Assembly (NCBI GenBank): GCA_018898235.1
Contig: JAHIJU010000202.1
Coordinates: forward strand, 1 to 13,131
Direction: 5' to 3'
DNA: 13,131 nt
DNA from: Actinomycetota bacterium
GTDB taxonomy: Bacteria; Actinomycetota; Actinomycetes; Actinomycetales; Cellulomonadaceae
The notes under the pieces were generated by a model. It made no database searches. It saw only the letters and a program-made list of their open reading frames with translations, and was not told where the DNA came from. The position numbers and the translations under genes are program-made. Below, piece by piece: positions 13,121 through 13,131 of this stretch (positions within the stretch are counted from its first letter, which is position 1; every line of letters starts with the position of its first letter).

Positions 13121-13131
13121 CCGACATGGCA

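Noticed and set aside
1..13131. CRISPR array, insertion sequence, integrase or attachment site
   Set aside because: No regularly spaced repeats, no transposase or recombinase motifs, and no duplicated tRNA end were found.

Overview
The window is high-GC DNA with dense coding, third-position G/C preference, many GTG starts and five 4-bp ATGA stop/start overlaps. This points to an actinobacterium. The right end, tRNA-Met(CAT) - rpmG - hadA-like - hadB-like, together with a nearby murB and an aspartate-aminotransferase-like gene, resembles the conserved neighbourhood upstream of secE/nusG in actinobacteria. I infer a member of the Micrococcales, perhaps Cellulomonas-like; the sequence alone does not fix the genus. 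No insertion sequence, integrase, phage gene or CRISPR array was seen.

Left part, + strand (1-5480): the 3' end of a class I/II aminotransferase; a 310-base gap with a long imperfect hairpin; then a tight run of ABC-2 ATPase, ABC-2 permease, NarL/DesK-type histidine kinase and NarL-type response regulator (717-4361), which looks like a sensor-controlled exporter module; then an adenosine-deaminase family gene (4443-5480).

Middle (5477-6877, + strand): a two-gene unit of a seven-helix membrane protein of unknown function and a YtrA-like GntR repressor. It is preceded by a perfect 8+8 bp inverted repeat on the probable promoter, so it looks autoregulated. A 17-bp tandem duplication covers the end of the GntR gene and its stop codon.

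Right part, mostly - strand (6922-13120): murB lies 9 bp downstream of two overlapping paralogous YbjJ-like MFS transporter genes. Divergent from them is a LacI-family regulator. The 265-bp intergenic region holds two almost identical 14-bp palindromes 32 bp apart, one of them perfect, which I read as twin LacI operators. The regulator has a strong Shine-Dalgarno but no ATG/GTG/TTG at the proper distance; the likely start is the rare codon ATC, or else there is a frameshift. Beyond it come hadB, hadA, rpmG and tRNA-Met, transcribed leftwards.

The most unusual part is the LacI / twin operator / paired MFS / murB unit, which appears to sit between hadB and murB and may place the essential cell-wall gene murB partly under a solute-responsive regulator. 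That regulatory reading is inference.
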